Shown: positions 21,440 through 31,901 of the stretch, in pieces
How the letters are laid out: each line of letters starts with the position of its first letter
How positions within the stretch are numbered: the first letter of the stretch is position 1
Source: Trigonopsis variabilis
Taxonomy: Eukaryota > Ascomycota > Trigonopsidomycetes > Trigonopsidales > Trigonopsidaceae
Direction of reading: 5' to 3'
DNA length: 64,000 bases
NCBI GenBank assembly: GCA_003707065.3
Contig: PPXM03000001.1
Coordinates: 1,674,001 to 1,738,000, forward strand
The notes under the pieces: model-generated
Database searches by the model: none
Told to the model about the DNA's origin: nothing
What the model saw: the letters and a program-made list of their open reading frames with translations, nothing else
Program-made: the position numbers and the translations under genes

Positions 21440-22108
21440 ATGTACGTTCCTCTTCAATTCGCCGAGAAAGATAGGGAAGTGTGCTACGATCTCATCCGAG
21501 AAAAGTGCCTGGGCAACCTGGTCACGTCCAACACGGGTCTAATGGCCTCTCCGATCCCATTCACCCTCGACACCTCCGATCCCGAGCGTCCTTTACTGAT
21601 TGCTCATCTGGCAAAGGGAAACTTGCAGGTGAAGGCCTTGCGCTCGGCTGAAGAAGTGCTCATCATCTTCCAGAACGAAGGCTCCTACATTACTCCCACC
21701 TGGTACCCGAGCAAGCACGAGAACCACAAGAAAGTGCCGACTTGGGACTACGCTGCTGTTCATGTCTGGGGCAAGCCTACCATAACTGACGATCGCGACA
21801 AAATTAGAGAGTTTGTTTCATTTCTATCTGACGACCGAGAAAAATCAAGACCAGTCCCATGGGCTGTGGATGAGACGGAGCCCAACCATCTCGAGGTTTT
21901 ATTAGGAAAGATCGTTGGGCTGACGATCGAGATTACAAAGGTCCAAGCCTCCTGGAAAATGTCCCAGAATGAGCTTGATCGAGATATCGAAGGAGTGTGC
22001 AAGGGCTTGACCGCAGAGAAGGGCGAGAAAGGCAAGGAGCTCGCATCGTTGATCATGCAGCGATCGGAGAAATATAAGTGCGCCCACGCCAAAGCCGCCC
22101 AAGCCTAG
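21440..22108 (+). CDS. PaiB-like putative FMN-binding protein
   Basis: Single exon, 222 residues, the usual size for the PaiB/FMN-binding family (split-barrel flavin reductase-like fold). Typical features are the N-terminal MYVPLQFAEKD, the GLMASPIPF strand after a conserved Asn-Thr-Gly, the HLAKGN motif, the SYITPTWYPSK segment and a central VPTWDYAAVHVWG, which is the family hallmark. In bacteria PaiB is linked to repression of protease and sporulation genes; fungal members are uncharacterised, so I infer only flavin binding. It is convergent with the Zn2Cys6 gene, 109 bp apart. Confidence 0.88.
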   Translation: MYVPLQFAEKDREVCYDLIREKCLGNLVTSNTGLMASPIPFTLDTSDPERPLLIAHLAKGNLQVKALRSAEEVLIIFQNEGSYITPTWYPSKHENHKKVPTWDYAAVHVWGKPTITDDRDKIREFVSFLSDDREKSRPVPWAVDETEPNHLEVLLGKIVGLTIEITKVQASWKMSQNELDRDIEGVCKGLTAEKGEKGKELASLIMQRSEKYKCAHAKAAQA

Positions 22109-22217
22109 AAAGAATGGTCACAGAGAATCATAGAAGGATGCATGTGACACCGGTGTATGATAAAAAGAACACGAGTTAGGTCTCGTAGACGGCATCGCCT
22201 GGCGCAAGCCTGGCCAT

Positions 22218-23833
22218 TCAAACGTCTGAAAAGCTAAAATTATCTGGTAGCAGACGCTCACTCGAACTCAGGATACTGTCCCATATGATACCGCGACCTC
22301 TTAGAAAGTCCAGCCCTTCGTCGGATTCTGCCAGCAGCGATCCAGGACTCGTCCTCCAGTTCCACATCAAATGGACCAGCTGACGGGTGACTCTAGCCTC
22401 CCCGTCACAAAAGCAAGCGTCTAAGCGGTCCAGTTGGTTGACCAGAGCCGCGTAGTGAGAACTATCATCCATACAACAGGCAAAGACAACAATAGGCCAA
22501 TAAACTAGAAACATTTTGCGGATAGGGTCGATTGAGAGGTTGCTCATGCACCGAATTCCCAGGCTGATTGCTCCCTGAATGATTGGAGAGTAGATTGTGG
22601 CAGAAGGGTCGACCAGCAGATTCATGAGGATCGTGGCGCAAGCCAGCTCCATTCCCATTCGATTGATCATGTCAACTTCAAACTGTAAATCATCTCTACC
22701 TCTGACAGCCGGGCGAGGATTGGTCTGGTCCTTATAGACCCCTTGCCACCAATCCAGCGCATCCTGATACTCGCTCAGCTTTTCAGAATCCCGGTCAGGG
22801 TCAAAGGTGCGGAATAATAGAGTCAGCTCGTGAATAAGGATGAAAAATTCAATAGGCAGCCCTGAGACTGAGGGAAAGATAATCGTTATCGTTGTTAGTG
22901 AAGAGGCAGAAATACCATAGATATTGTGTCTGGCTCCAAGATCAAGTAACTTCGACCCGGTGGATTGGACCTCGGTCCAATCGATGGTCGGGTTGTAGAC
23001 GCTTGACATTGTCAGCAAAAGATAGGACTCAATCATCATTGCAATGACAGATTTGTATCGAACGTGGTTCATGTTCTCGACAGAGCCAATCAGCATCTTG
23101 GCTCCCCCCAGATGATGGCGAACGGCAGACCCGGTTAGCGGGTTGATGGATTTCTCCACCAGGCCCAAGAAGAAGCTGACACAAGAGAGCCAAAGATAAG
23201 CGTCGGATGAAGAGTTCGACATGCTCTCGCGTAGAGTGACTATGCTCGAATCATAATAGCTCAGCATCCGTTCGCGTTGACTCGAGTCCCGCGTCGACAG
23301 CTTGTTTAGGGTATATGTCAGCAGGGCCCCCAACAAGGGGCGATTATGGATCGCCCCGTGAGCAAACTCGTCGACCATTCCATGATATATATACAGTCCT
23401 CTGAAATAGGTCTTTGAAAAGTGCCCAAAGATTGTCCATTCCTCATCATTAGCTATACTCGATCCAATAAATGAGCTCTTATAAATCGGTCGCTCGATCG
23501 GTTCTTTCTCAATTAGTCTGGGTAATAATGTAACTGCCGAATTTCCTCCTACTCCTTGGTTATAGACCACCTTTATCAACCCTCGTCGATCCGCAGTCAT
23601 TCGACTGACAACTCCAACCCCTTTTCCATTCTCGTCTTCCTCCTTTGTGCCCCCAACCGGCCATTCACACGGTTTATTATATCGCGCACAAGCTTCACAC
23701 ACTGGCCTCCTTTCGTCGCATTTCTTCTTCCGTCGCCGACCTGGATGAGTTAGCTTGATGCCTATCTTGGGCAGGAAAACTTACATGTTAAACAGCCTGA
23801 TCTGGTTCTAAGCTTCTTCCGTATAACTGTCAT
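22218..23833 (-). CDS. Zn2Cys6 transcription factor
   Basis: Two exons: 23833-23785 and 23740-22218 (523 residues). A 44-nt intron (GCTAAC branch) cuts the zinc cluster: exon 1 gives RSGCLTC, exon 2 gives RRRKKKCDERRPVCEACARY, and the final Cys follows in KPCEWP. The joined spacing C-x2-C-x6-C-x6-C-x2-C-x6-C is a standard binuclear cluster. The rest is alpha-helical, in the manner of the fungal-specific regulatory domain. An in-frame stop just upstream of the ATG supports the start. Target genes are unknown; its neighbours are the flavin protein and, across a long gap, the branched-chain dehydrogenase. Confidence 0.92.
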
Positions 23834-25773
23834 ATCCACTTTCAGTATTCTTCAGTGAAGTCTTCTATACCCGCAGTTCGAAGCTCATGAGGTTCCCTTA
23901 TCAGTGAGGAAGCGAGCGTAGCACAGGCATTCCAGAGCGCATACGGGCCGGGTAACCCAGCCCACGCAATTCTGTCTGTGCACCTTGCTCACCCCATAAC
24001 TATGATCACCTGGGCTTTGGCATCTGCGTTTGAAACGTTTCTTTCTACATGGTTTGTAATGCGTAAGCTCATGCCATTGTAAACATTATCTCTAAGCTTA
24101 ATCCTGAGCTCCCTCTATAGAGCCGCTTATGGCCGAACCCTTTGCACGGCTGATGCTCGAGATGTTTCTGTCTACAACTGATCTCGTAATCTATGGCCCA
24201 CAGCAGAACCCCACAGCTGGTTAGTATTTAGAGGTCTTGGCGTCATCATTTGAATAATTATTTTCAGGCTTGTCTAGTTATTTGTTGAGGAGCGACAGTC
24301 GTTATATTAGTGGGTCGTACGAGCCCTGGTCCCGTGGCTTCACGGTCGCAAGAAGGCTGATGATTGAGAGAGCAAACCAAAGCCTTTTTAGCTTCCTATT
24401 TCAACATTCAACAACTTGGATTAAAGGTCTTTGGACGGGTTGAGAGAAGTTTTGCTCGCAGAGATAGAGCCATAAACGCCTCTATTAGGAATGATACAGT
24501 GTGGGTGTCGATTGTTATTGACTGGTAGAGGATGCATGATATAAAATATTTTAGACGTGTATCTCACTGCTTCATAACTGTAGTAGTTCTATCGTTTATA
24601 CTGCACGTGTCTCTCTCTTCAAGGGACCACAGTCGACCGAGAGCGGCTTCTGAATGGCTGCGATGTAGAAAAAGTCAAATCACTAGACTTTTTAGAGTGA
24701 TTTCTTAACAAAAGGACCGATAAACACGACCAAGGAGCCGTAACGTGGACGCTACAATAGACTTACGACGGCAGCGTAAACGGGTATGCTGAGGTAGCAG
24801 GTACACCTAGTTAAGTAGCCTATTTTGATTACTTACTAATTCAAATTTCTTTCTGTTCTCTGATAGTCTCTGTTATATCTGTGGAAGATTCCTATAGGCA
24901 TAGGGCCCGTGGCGCCCAAAATTGGGCAAATTACCAAAAAGGAAGTCAGCTTTCACAAGGAGCCAAAAGTGTCGTTATTTCTGTTGGCTTAAGGTGCCGC
25001 TAGAACGGGCTTCCTATACGAATTATCGCAACTTATTCTCTTTTTTATTGCCTACAGTGTGTCTCCTTTGTTTCGGTGTCGAGTGGAGATAAATCAAGTA
25101 CGAATTCTGAGCGACAGTTTCCTGACTAGGTCACAACATGAAATAAGATTAAGAGCCAGATCCAACAACTTTATTGAGCTTTCTTCTTAGAGTAACGTGG
25201 TATTAGCCTCCTTATGATAAATATAGTTAATTTATCCCCCATATAGGGCAAGAATGCTGTCTAGCTTTCGTCCTACGCCTTCACAGCCAGAGCCTTCAAA
25301 AACATTTGACAGCTGTGACTTCTTATCCTTTCCAAGAAGCGGTGATTCTTGAGAATCTTGTACTCTTCTGTTGGTCGAAATTCAAAAACTCAATAAAGTC
25401 CTTGCCAGAAAAAGAACGATTCTCTCTCGAGTTTAGTCCTCCGTTGAGAGGATTCTCCTTTACACTTCACGTCTGAGTGTTTTTCATCGAGATTTTACTG
25501 CTCACTAACAAAAAGATAAGCATGGAAAAGAGTGGCGATTCAAGATGTCGTTGTCACAATCACAGGCACCATTGATTTTACTCTCATGGATGTCTCCTTC
25601 TCATCAAATATCCCAACAAAAGATCAAGCATTGTTCTGCTCATTCTTCATTCAGTTAAATACACCCAGACAAAATGGCACAGACTTTAACAATGTACATG
25701 CCATATAAACGTGCTTATGTAATACCCGACCCTCATATAGACAAAATACACATTTACGTTAATCATTTTCCCA
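23834..25773. other. AT-rich 1.9 kb region devoid of open frames
   Basis: No open frame of 60 codons or more on either strand, unlike the rest of the window. Base composition is visibly more AT-rich than the flanking genes. I could not identify terminal repeats, coding remnants or an RNA gene. It ends at the tRNA-Leu gene. Confidence 0.55.
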
Positions 25774-25863
25774 GGCGGGTTGACCGAGTGGTTAAGGTGG
25801 CAGACTTAAGTTTTAGGTAATCTGCTGGGTTCGCCCGCGCGAGTTCGAACCTCGCACCCGTCA
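25774..25863 (+). tRNA. tRNA-Leu(UAA) with a 9-nt intron
   Basis: A complete cloverleaf: acceptor stem GGCGGGT/ACCCGTC with one G-U pair, A box TGACCGAGTGG, anticodon stem GCAGA/TCTGC, long class II variable arm (TGGG TTCG CCCG), T arm GCGAG TTCGAAC CTCGC, discriminator A. The anticodon is TAA followed by G37. The loop holds nine extra bases (TTTTAGGTA), an intron at the canonical position after base 37. Five intron bases (TTAGG) can pair with CTTAA of the anticodon loop, as the splicing endonuclease prefers. A T5 terminator follows at 25867-25871. Confidence 0.95.
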
Positions 25864-25866
25864 TTA

Positions 25867-25871
25867 CTTTT
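25867..25871 (+). terminator. RNA polymerase III terminator of tRNA-Leu
   Basis: A run of five T residues 4 bp after the tRNA 3' end. Confidence 0.8.
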
Positions 25872-26037
25872 TGACGTCTATTCTTACAATTGTTTTATTT
25901 TTTATCAATCTAGTCTAGAAAGAATAGATTTATTTCCGTTGGACGGCTTGTCGGCTATTGACGGTTAGTGCTGGATGCCCCGCCCACCGTGCGACGGGCT
26001 TACCCCACACGAGGGCATCTCCACTTGTGCATCTTCC

Positions 26038-27267
26038 ATGCTTTGCAGAACGTCAAAAGGGTCTGTTAGAACTCTGTTTCGCAGTCGGCAGACTGCCTGT
26101 CGCCCTTTTAGAGCTACGTACCCGTCATTGAAAGCATTCTATAGCGAGAGCGCGCGGTTAGCGGAGTCAGGCAAGACCGATGAAGCCTTCAACAAGGTCA
26201 ACTATGGAGAAGCAGTCTTTCTAGCTGCCACTGCAGCGAAAGCCTTAAAGAACCCTGAACTGCCTGCTGAGATTCAAAAGGAAGGGGTAGCTAAGCCGAT
26301 GAATATCTGCAACGCAGTAAATGATGCTCTTCGGATTGCTATGGAGACAGATGAGAAAGCCATTCTGTTAGGAGAAGATGTTGCGTTTGGTGGAGTCTTT
26401 AGGTGTTCTGTTGGGCTACAGGAACGGTTTGGAGCCGATCGAGTGTTTAATACCCCGCTATGCGAGCAAGGCCTGGTAGGGTTTAGCATTGGTTATGCAG
26501 CCGAGGGCAATACGGCGATTGCCGAGATCCAGTTTGCTGATTATGTGTTCCCAGCCTTTGACCAGATCGTGAACGAAGCTGCCAAATATCGGTATCGGGC
26601 GGGGTCAACATTCGACGTTGGAGGATTGACGATTCGGATGCCATGTGGAGGTGTTGGCCACGGCGCGCTATATCATTCTCAGTCAAATGAGTCCTATTTT
26701 GCCCATTGCCCAGGATTGAAGGTGGTCATTCCTCGAAGTCCCATCCAGGCCAAAGGATTGCTCTTGGCCAGCATTCGAGACCCCAATCCCGTGATCTTCA
26801 TGGAGCCCAAGATCCTGTATAGAGCAAGCAGCGAGTATGTTCCGTTGGGAGATTACACCCTACCTTTGGGCAAGGCAGAGGTCCTGAGGACGGGAAGCGA
26901 CGTTACTATTGTCGGATACGGCGCCCAGCTATATAATATCTTCAAGGCTGCCGATTATGCTAAAGCCAGGTTGGGCGTTAGCTGCGAGATCATCGACCTT
27001 CGCACTGTGTCGCCCTGGGACCGTGAGACCGTGTTCGAGTCTGTGAAGAAGACAGGCCGCTGTGTCGTTGCTCACGAGGATCATTTGAACTGCAGCGTGG
27101 CTTCTGAGGTTACGGCCACAGTACAACAAGAATGCTTCTTGAACTTGGAAGCCCCAGTTCAACGTGTCACGGGATGGGACACTCACATTCCTTTGTCTTA
27201 TGAACAATTCATGCTTCCCGACGTGACTAGGCTTTTCCATGCTATTAAAAAGGTCGTTGAATTTTAG
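26038..27267 (+). CDS. Branched-chain 2-oxoacid dehydrogenase E1 beta subunit
   Basis: 409 residues from the ATG at 26038; an in-frame ATG at 25975 is also possible. I prefer 26038 because it opens with a basic, Ser/Arg-rich mitochondrial leader ([18 protein letters not shown]). The mature part has the thiamine-diphosphate/E1-beta core: [63 protein letters not shown] and the C-terminal transketolase-like domain with [16 protein letters not shown] and HSQSNE favour branched-chain over pyruvate dehydrogenase. The complex decarboxylates the ketoacids of leucine, isoleucine and valine in mitochondria. It lies 11 kb from the MCC alpha subunit of the same pathway. Confidence 0.93.
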   Translation: MLCRTSKGSVRTLFRSRQTACRPFRATYPSLKAFYSESARLAESGKTDEAFNKVNYGEAVFLAATAAKALKNPELPAEIQKEGVAKPMNICNAVNDALRIAMETDEKAILLGEDVAFGGVFRCSVGLQERFGADRVFNTPLCEQGLVGFSIGYAAEGNTAIAEIQFADYVFPAFDQIVNEAAKYRYRAGSTFDVGGLTIRMPCGGVGHGALYHSQSNESYFAHCPGLKVVIPRSPIQAKGLLLASIRDPNPVIFMEPKILYRASSEYVPLGDYTLPLGKAEVLRTGSDVTIVGYGAQLYNIFKAADYAKARLGVSCEIIDLRTVSPWDRETVFESVKKTGRCVVAHEDHLNCSVASEVTATVQQECFLNLEAPVQRVTGWDTHIPLSYEQFMLPDVTRLFHAIKKVVEF

Positions 27268-27801
27268 GTGCGGGACCTACGGAGTCTGTATGCTACTATA
27301 GTGTCTCTTGGATATAATCTCGTAGACAGGTCGCTTTGGTCACCAGAGAGCCAGAAAGAGACAAATTTCAAAGCAACAAAGCTTGAACGCAGGGAACCAG
27401 AAAGACCAGCAAACCTGCCACTAAATATAACAAGTTTCACCGCTTTCCAAAAAGGCAGCTCCACAGCTACAACCGGCTTCACCGTCACGTGCCACGAACC
27501 CAGAGACTCTGCGAGCCTTGGCGGTTCTATCCTTCATAAAACAGACAGAAAACCAACTGACTAATAATAATAAATGTAGAGTAACTCGACTGATCTAACA
27601 AGTATTTTTCCGTAGCCACTGTCGCTTCAAAGGAGCTTGAGCGGCCATCACAGTGAGGAGACGCTTTTCGTCTCTTTTAGGCCATCGCCGGCCTGACTCA
27701 TTCTTCCCAACACAAATTTTCCTGGGCAGATCACTCGTTCTGTTGCTCATAGATCACCAGGCCCGCTGCATTTGAATTCTTTAAAGAGAAAGCGGGAAAA
27801 A
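27268..27801. other. Intergenic region between E1 beta and the second regulator
   Basis: A 534-bp spacer between same-strand genes. The 98-codon frame at 27268-27564 directly follows the E1-beta stop and has no recognisable features. Nothing else seen. Confidence 0.45.
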
Positions 27802-30432
27802 ATGGCGTCGAAGCCTATTCCTGACTCTTTACTGGGATCCGCCATAGCTGTGGGGGTCGGGGAGATGAGTCAGGAGGAGATTGCCGACCAAAGGAAACGG
27901 TTAGGACGGTCTGCCCCTCGATCACGGCATGGATGTGTGACTTGCAAGAAACGACGGGTTCGCTGTGATGAGACGAGGCCGATCTGTAAGAACTGCCAGC
28001 GGTTAGAGCGAGAGTGCTATTATCTGCCAGAACATATGTTGAAACGACGACGGACGAATAAATGCAACGCCAAGAACGACCTTGATGGATACGCCAGCTC
28101 GACTTTTAATGGTCTAGAGTCCCCTGTTCCGGGTGTCAAGAGTGTACATGGGCATGGGTCGTTTGATCAGACGGCCAGGCGGCCAACTCATGACCCCTAT
28201 TCAGGTTTGTCGCTTTCATCAAATGGATATGTGAGCACTTCGCATGCTATTGCCGACAAGCCAGTTCCTCTGGTTCCAATACCGGCTGATATCCACGGGG
28301 CACCAGAACTTGCCATTTTGCAACCGAACGAGCCCCATGAGATGCAGGTGACAAGTCTTAGCAAACGACGGCTTTCCAACTCATCATCCACCTTTTCTAT
28401 TTCCGAATTTCTCCAAATCGAAGACGGATCGAACTCTCCCAAACAACTAAAACTGGAGCCATCAAACGACGACATCTTCAACTGGCTGACTTCTCCAGGT
28501 CAACCCTTGCCGCATTCGCATCCTTTTCACGAGCCTCTTGCGGGACCTTCTCCGTTTACTGGCCCAAGATTCGACCCGCCGACTCACACGCGGGAACTTA
28601 ACCAGATCCCGTGGCATACCGGCTCCACCTTGAACTTCTCATCTACATCATTCCTCAATAACTCTAACGAGCTGCAATCAAACGGTCTAAAGAAGTCTCA
28701 GGCTAGCGTCGAGAAAGCTAGGCAGGCGCAGCCCAACTATCAGCAGCTGATCAACCGCAAGCCCTTCCTATTAAAATACTTTCTTCATTACGTTCAATTG
28801 CCTCTTTTATCCTCGATTGGCCATGACGGCTGGATCCAAGTCCGCGCGACATTGATCCGCCTCAGCAAGATCCAAGACGTGGTATCTCATGCTCTATGCG
28901 CTTTATCGGAGATCTACTACTTCCGATCACGGCCACCTGATTTGCCTCAACGCAAGGAAATCAAAAATCGCGCGTTCGACTTTTACACGTGGGCAAAAGA
29001 AGACGTGGGAAGGCGCGCGATAGACAACCTCTCTGTGTTGGACCCCAACGAAGCCCAGATTCTCCTCATTGCTATCTTCCTTTTGGCGTGTTTCGAGCTT
29101 ATTTGTAGAGAGCATACTCCCGATTTCGAGCATTCGCGTCTGTTGGACACTGTTCTACATTCAGGATTGAGGATAAGCGCTTTTTCTCGCCAGATTCTAT
29201 CGTGGCTTATCCTGCTGGACGCAAAGGCTGTGCATTTAGGTGGGAAAGGTATCATAGACAGCGATATCGTGGAAATGCTCAAAAGATTGACCTCTGAAGG
29301 TCTACGAGAAGATATCAGTATGCCAATTGAGATCAGCGCAGAAGAACTACAAGATCTTGACAAGGATCACCGCTCATCAGCGGCAAACGATCAATCATCG
29401 GTCGACGCTAGGTCTTCAACCGCAAATGGGGCAAGCAACGAGCACGTTTTCCCGAAAATTCCTCCTCACCTGGACAACTTGTCCAGTCACGTCCATGGGT
29501 CGTCTCGACGCCACAAAGCTGCCGATCTTGAGGTCAATAAGCCTGTCGACCACTCTGGTCTCCGCCGAATCATCTTTCGGTCTTTGCAGGAGCCCGCGCT
29601 AAAGTTCCATGTGGCCTCGCAGACGTGCTGTCGGCGCATTGCGCAACTGGACCGTCATCACCGGTCACGAGGCAGCCGTGAAGACGAGCAGGAAGTGATT
29701 GACCTTGCTGAAGATATCATTGCTGAGCTCAAACAGCTGTGGAACATGCGGCCTCAGGTGATGGACGCGTCGTACGAGGATCTGTGTGTCTACCTTCAGC
29801 CAAAGCTGGCAGCGCGGTTGCACGAGGCCATAAGGATCTACTTGAGCAACTTTTGGGTGCATTTCATCTATATCCATCGCGTTGTCTGGTGGCAGCAGCC
29901 TCTGTCGGTGGAGGCGCAGACGGCGATGGCTCAGATATGGCGCTTATTACAGCATGCTCGAGTTGCGCCGGATCCGTGCGATGGTGAACGGGTCGCAGAG
30001 CCGTTTTGTGGGTCTGCGCGGCCCAATAACAAAGGCCCTGAGCTCTCGCCCATTGAGGAGTCAGAGATGCCGCAGTTTGACAGCTCCATCCCCAACAGTG
30101 AACTGATGTGGCCCATGTTTATGTACGCAGCCGAGACGTCCGACCGCAGCCGGCAAAAGTGGGTTCTCCACCAGATGCGGTTGCTTGGACAGGTTGGGCG
30201 ATGGGACGAGCGCAACAAGCGGATGGCAGGAGGAAGCGGGTTGGATGGCGACGGTCCAGCGGTGGAAATGGAGCATGCGGTCGTGCCAAACGATATTGCT
30301 GTTCCTTATAATGCTGGCCGGACTGCTGATCTGCTCGAAGAGCTCATCCGACGGCAGAATCTGACCGAGACCAGGGTCGACGCCAAGTATCTGTCGCTCG
30401 AGATGTTTGGCATTGAGTTTAGCATCATATAA
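27802..30432 (+). CDS. Zn2Cys6 transcription factor, large
   Basis: Single exon, 876 residues from the first ATG at 27802. The zinc cluster lies at about residues 45-75: HGCVTCKKRRVRCDETRPIC then KNCQRLEREC, spacing C-x2-C-x6-C-x6-C-x2-C-x6-C, followed by a basic KRRRTNK linker. A Ser/Pro-rich low-complexity region runs to about 310, then a helical domain (YFLHYVQLPLL onwards) resembling the Fungal_trans_2 type found in Pro1/UGA3-like regulators. A hydrophobic helix, ILLIAIFLLACFEL, is typical of that domain. DNA targets are unknown. It follows the E1-beta gene on the same strand. Confidence 0.9.
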   Translation: MASKPIPDSLLGSAIAVGVGEMSQEEIADQRKRLGRSAPRSRHGCVTCKKRRVRCDETRPICKNCQRLERECYYLPEHMLKRRRTNKCNAKNDLDGYASSTFNGLESPVPGVKSVHGHGSFDQTARRPTHDPYSGLSLSSNGYVSTSHAIADKPVPLVPIPADIHGAPELAILQPNEPHEMQVTSLSKRRLSNSSSTFSISEFLQIEDGSNSPKQLKLEPSNDDIFNWLTSPGQPLPHSHPFHEPLAGPSPFTGPRFDPPTHTRELNQIPWHTGSTLNFSSTSFLNNSNELQSNGLKKSQASVEKARQAQPNYQQLINRKPFLLKYFLHYVQLPLLSSIGHDGWIQVRATLIRLSKIQDVVSHALCALSEIYYFRSRPPDLPQRKEIKNRAFDFYTWAKEDVGRRAIDNLSVLDPNEAQILLIAIFLLACFELICREHTPDFEHSRLLDTVLHSGLRISAFSRQILSWLILLDAKAVHLGGKGIIDSDIVEMLKRLTSEGLREDISMPIEISAEELQDLDKDHRSSAANDQSSVDARSSTANGASNEHVFPKIPPHLDNLSSHVHGSSRRHKAADLEVNKPVDHSGLRRIIFRSLQEPALKFHVASQTCCRRIAQLDRHHRSRGSREDEQEVIDLAEDIIAELKQLWNMRPQVMDASYEDLCVYLQPKLAARLHEAIRIYLSNFWVHFIYIHRVVWWQQPLSVEAQTAMAQIWRLLQHARVAPDPCDGERVAEPFCGSARPNNKGPELSPIEESEMPQFDSSIPNSELMWPMFMYAAETSDRSRQKWVLHQMRLLGQVGRWDERNKRMAGGSGLDGDGPAVEMEHAVVPNDIAVPYNAGRTADLLEELIRRQNLTETRVDAKYLSLEMFGIEFSII

Positions 30433-30986
30433 GTCGATTACCACTCTCGTTCGAGACGACTCGACCAAAGGAGGATGTTTGTATGCGTGGGAATGGGTTT
30501 ACGATGGAGGCGTGTCCGTGATGTACGATATTAGGAGCAAAAGTGAGTTTTTATTGGACACAGCGGGTATAGACGTACTATCACATCTGGGTAGACGCAC
30601 CACTGCATCTGCGTGCTACGGTGAGTTACGACGGTTTGTATGCAGGTACCAGGGAAACGCCCTCGTGAGACGGGTAAGGTGGGATAAGGGACAGGGAAAC
30701 ACCCTCGTGAGGCGCGTAAAGTGGGATGAGGAAGCGATAGAAGCGATAGAATTCTCCAGCGATCGTAGGCGTCTTGTTATCTTAACAGAGTGAGCGTTGT
30801 CGCGAGGCAAAAAGTCTAGATTGAGCAGTAAATTCTAGAAAGGCCGGCTTGGTTGCACTGACATCAGTGTGGTGGGGGGGGGGAGCACAAGCAACCAAAA
30901 CAGTTGCCTCAATTGCGGCTTGCTATCATCCTGGATAACGCTGAGAATTCACCTTCCAACCACCAAGAGAGAAAAATTCATTGAAA
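30433..30986. other. Intergenic region with a 42-bp duplication and G-run
   Basis: This is the upstream region of the lactonase gene. It contains the tandem duplication listed below and a run of about 10 G at 30874-30883. Frames here read through the repeat and look non-coding. Confidence 0.5.
30650..30733. repeat. 42-bp tandem duplication, two copies
   Basis: Copies start at 30650 and 30692, each opening with CAGGGAAAC and containing CCCTCGTGAG. They differ at several positions, so the event is not recent. Confidence 0.75.
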
Positions 30987-31901
30987 ATGCCAGGACATGT
31001 TGCACCGATAGTTTATCCTTTCAATGACGAGGGTCAGCTTGCGGAAGCGGTGGCAGAGTACGTGATTCAAGCTCAGAACGATGGACTGAAACGTCACAAC
31101 AAGTTCACCGTTGCGGTGAGTGGTGGATCGCTGGTTGGAGTCTTGAGGGATGGTCTATTAAAGAACGATCGGGTCCAGTGGAATAAGTGGTGAGTGAACG
31201 AAGCGTGACTAGGCTAACATGATAAATGGCGAATGGAGACGGGAGAAAAGAAGAATGCCAAGCGTCTTCTGTTCTTGCGTCTTTGTTATCGACGTTGCGT
31301 TTCTAGGCATATCTATTTTGCAGATGAACGGGTAGTGGATGCTAACAGTCCTGATAGCAATTACGGGCTCCTGCGACGGGAGCTTCTGGACCACTTGGAT
31401 CCCAGCAATCATCCCAAAGTCTATCCCATCAACGGCGAGTTGATTGGGACGAGTGAATCGGCGACTGAAGTGGCGGATGATTATGAAAAGACTCTGATTC
31501 AAGGGTTTGCAGCCAAGGAAACTGTCAAGGTGCCTATTTTTGATAGTATTCTTTTGGGATGCGGCCCTGACGGTCATACGTGTTCGTTGTTTCCCAACTC
31601 GCCTCTTCTGAGAGAGGAAGATGCTTGGGTGGGAGCGGTTGAAGATAGCCCCAAGCCGCCTCCTCAGCGGATCACTCTGACTCTGCCGGTTATCACACAT
31701 GGATTGAAGGTTGCGTTTGTTGCCATGGGCAGCGGCAAAGGGCCGATTCTGAGGGAGATCTTTGAGACTCCTGAAAAAGGGCTCCCGTGCAGTGTAGTCA
31801 ATGAACGATCTGTTGGACAGGTCTCGTGGTTTGTCGACGAGGCAGCCATCAAGGATGTCATTGTCAACAAGCGAGCGTGGAAATTCAATTCTACCCTGTA
31901 A
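30987..31901 (+). CDS. SOL: 6-phosphogluconolactonase
   Basis: Two exons: 30987-31189 and 31307-31901 (265 residues). The 117-nt intron (GTGAGT donor, CTAG acceptor) is one of only two long introns in the window. Its removal joins NKW to HIYFADERVV, the signature strand of the family. Other family motifs are FTVAVSGGS, DSNYGLLRRELL, LLGCGPDGHTCSLFP and the C-terminal VNERSVGQVSWFVD. It hydrolyses 6-phosphogluconolactone in the oxidative pentose phosphate pathway. The closest named relatives are Sol3/Sol4. The nearest CTAAC (31212-31217) is about 90 nt from the acceptor, so the branch site is unclear. Confidence 0.95.

Noticed and set aside
23834-25773. Remnant of an LTR-type element next to the tRNA
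   Set aside because: I found no terminal repeats, target-site duplication or recognisable coding remains, so the location alone is insufficient.
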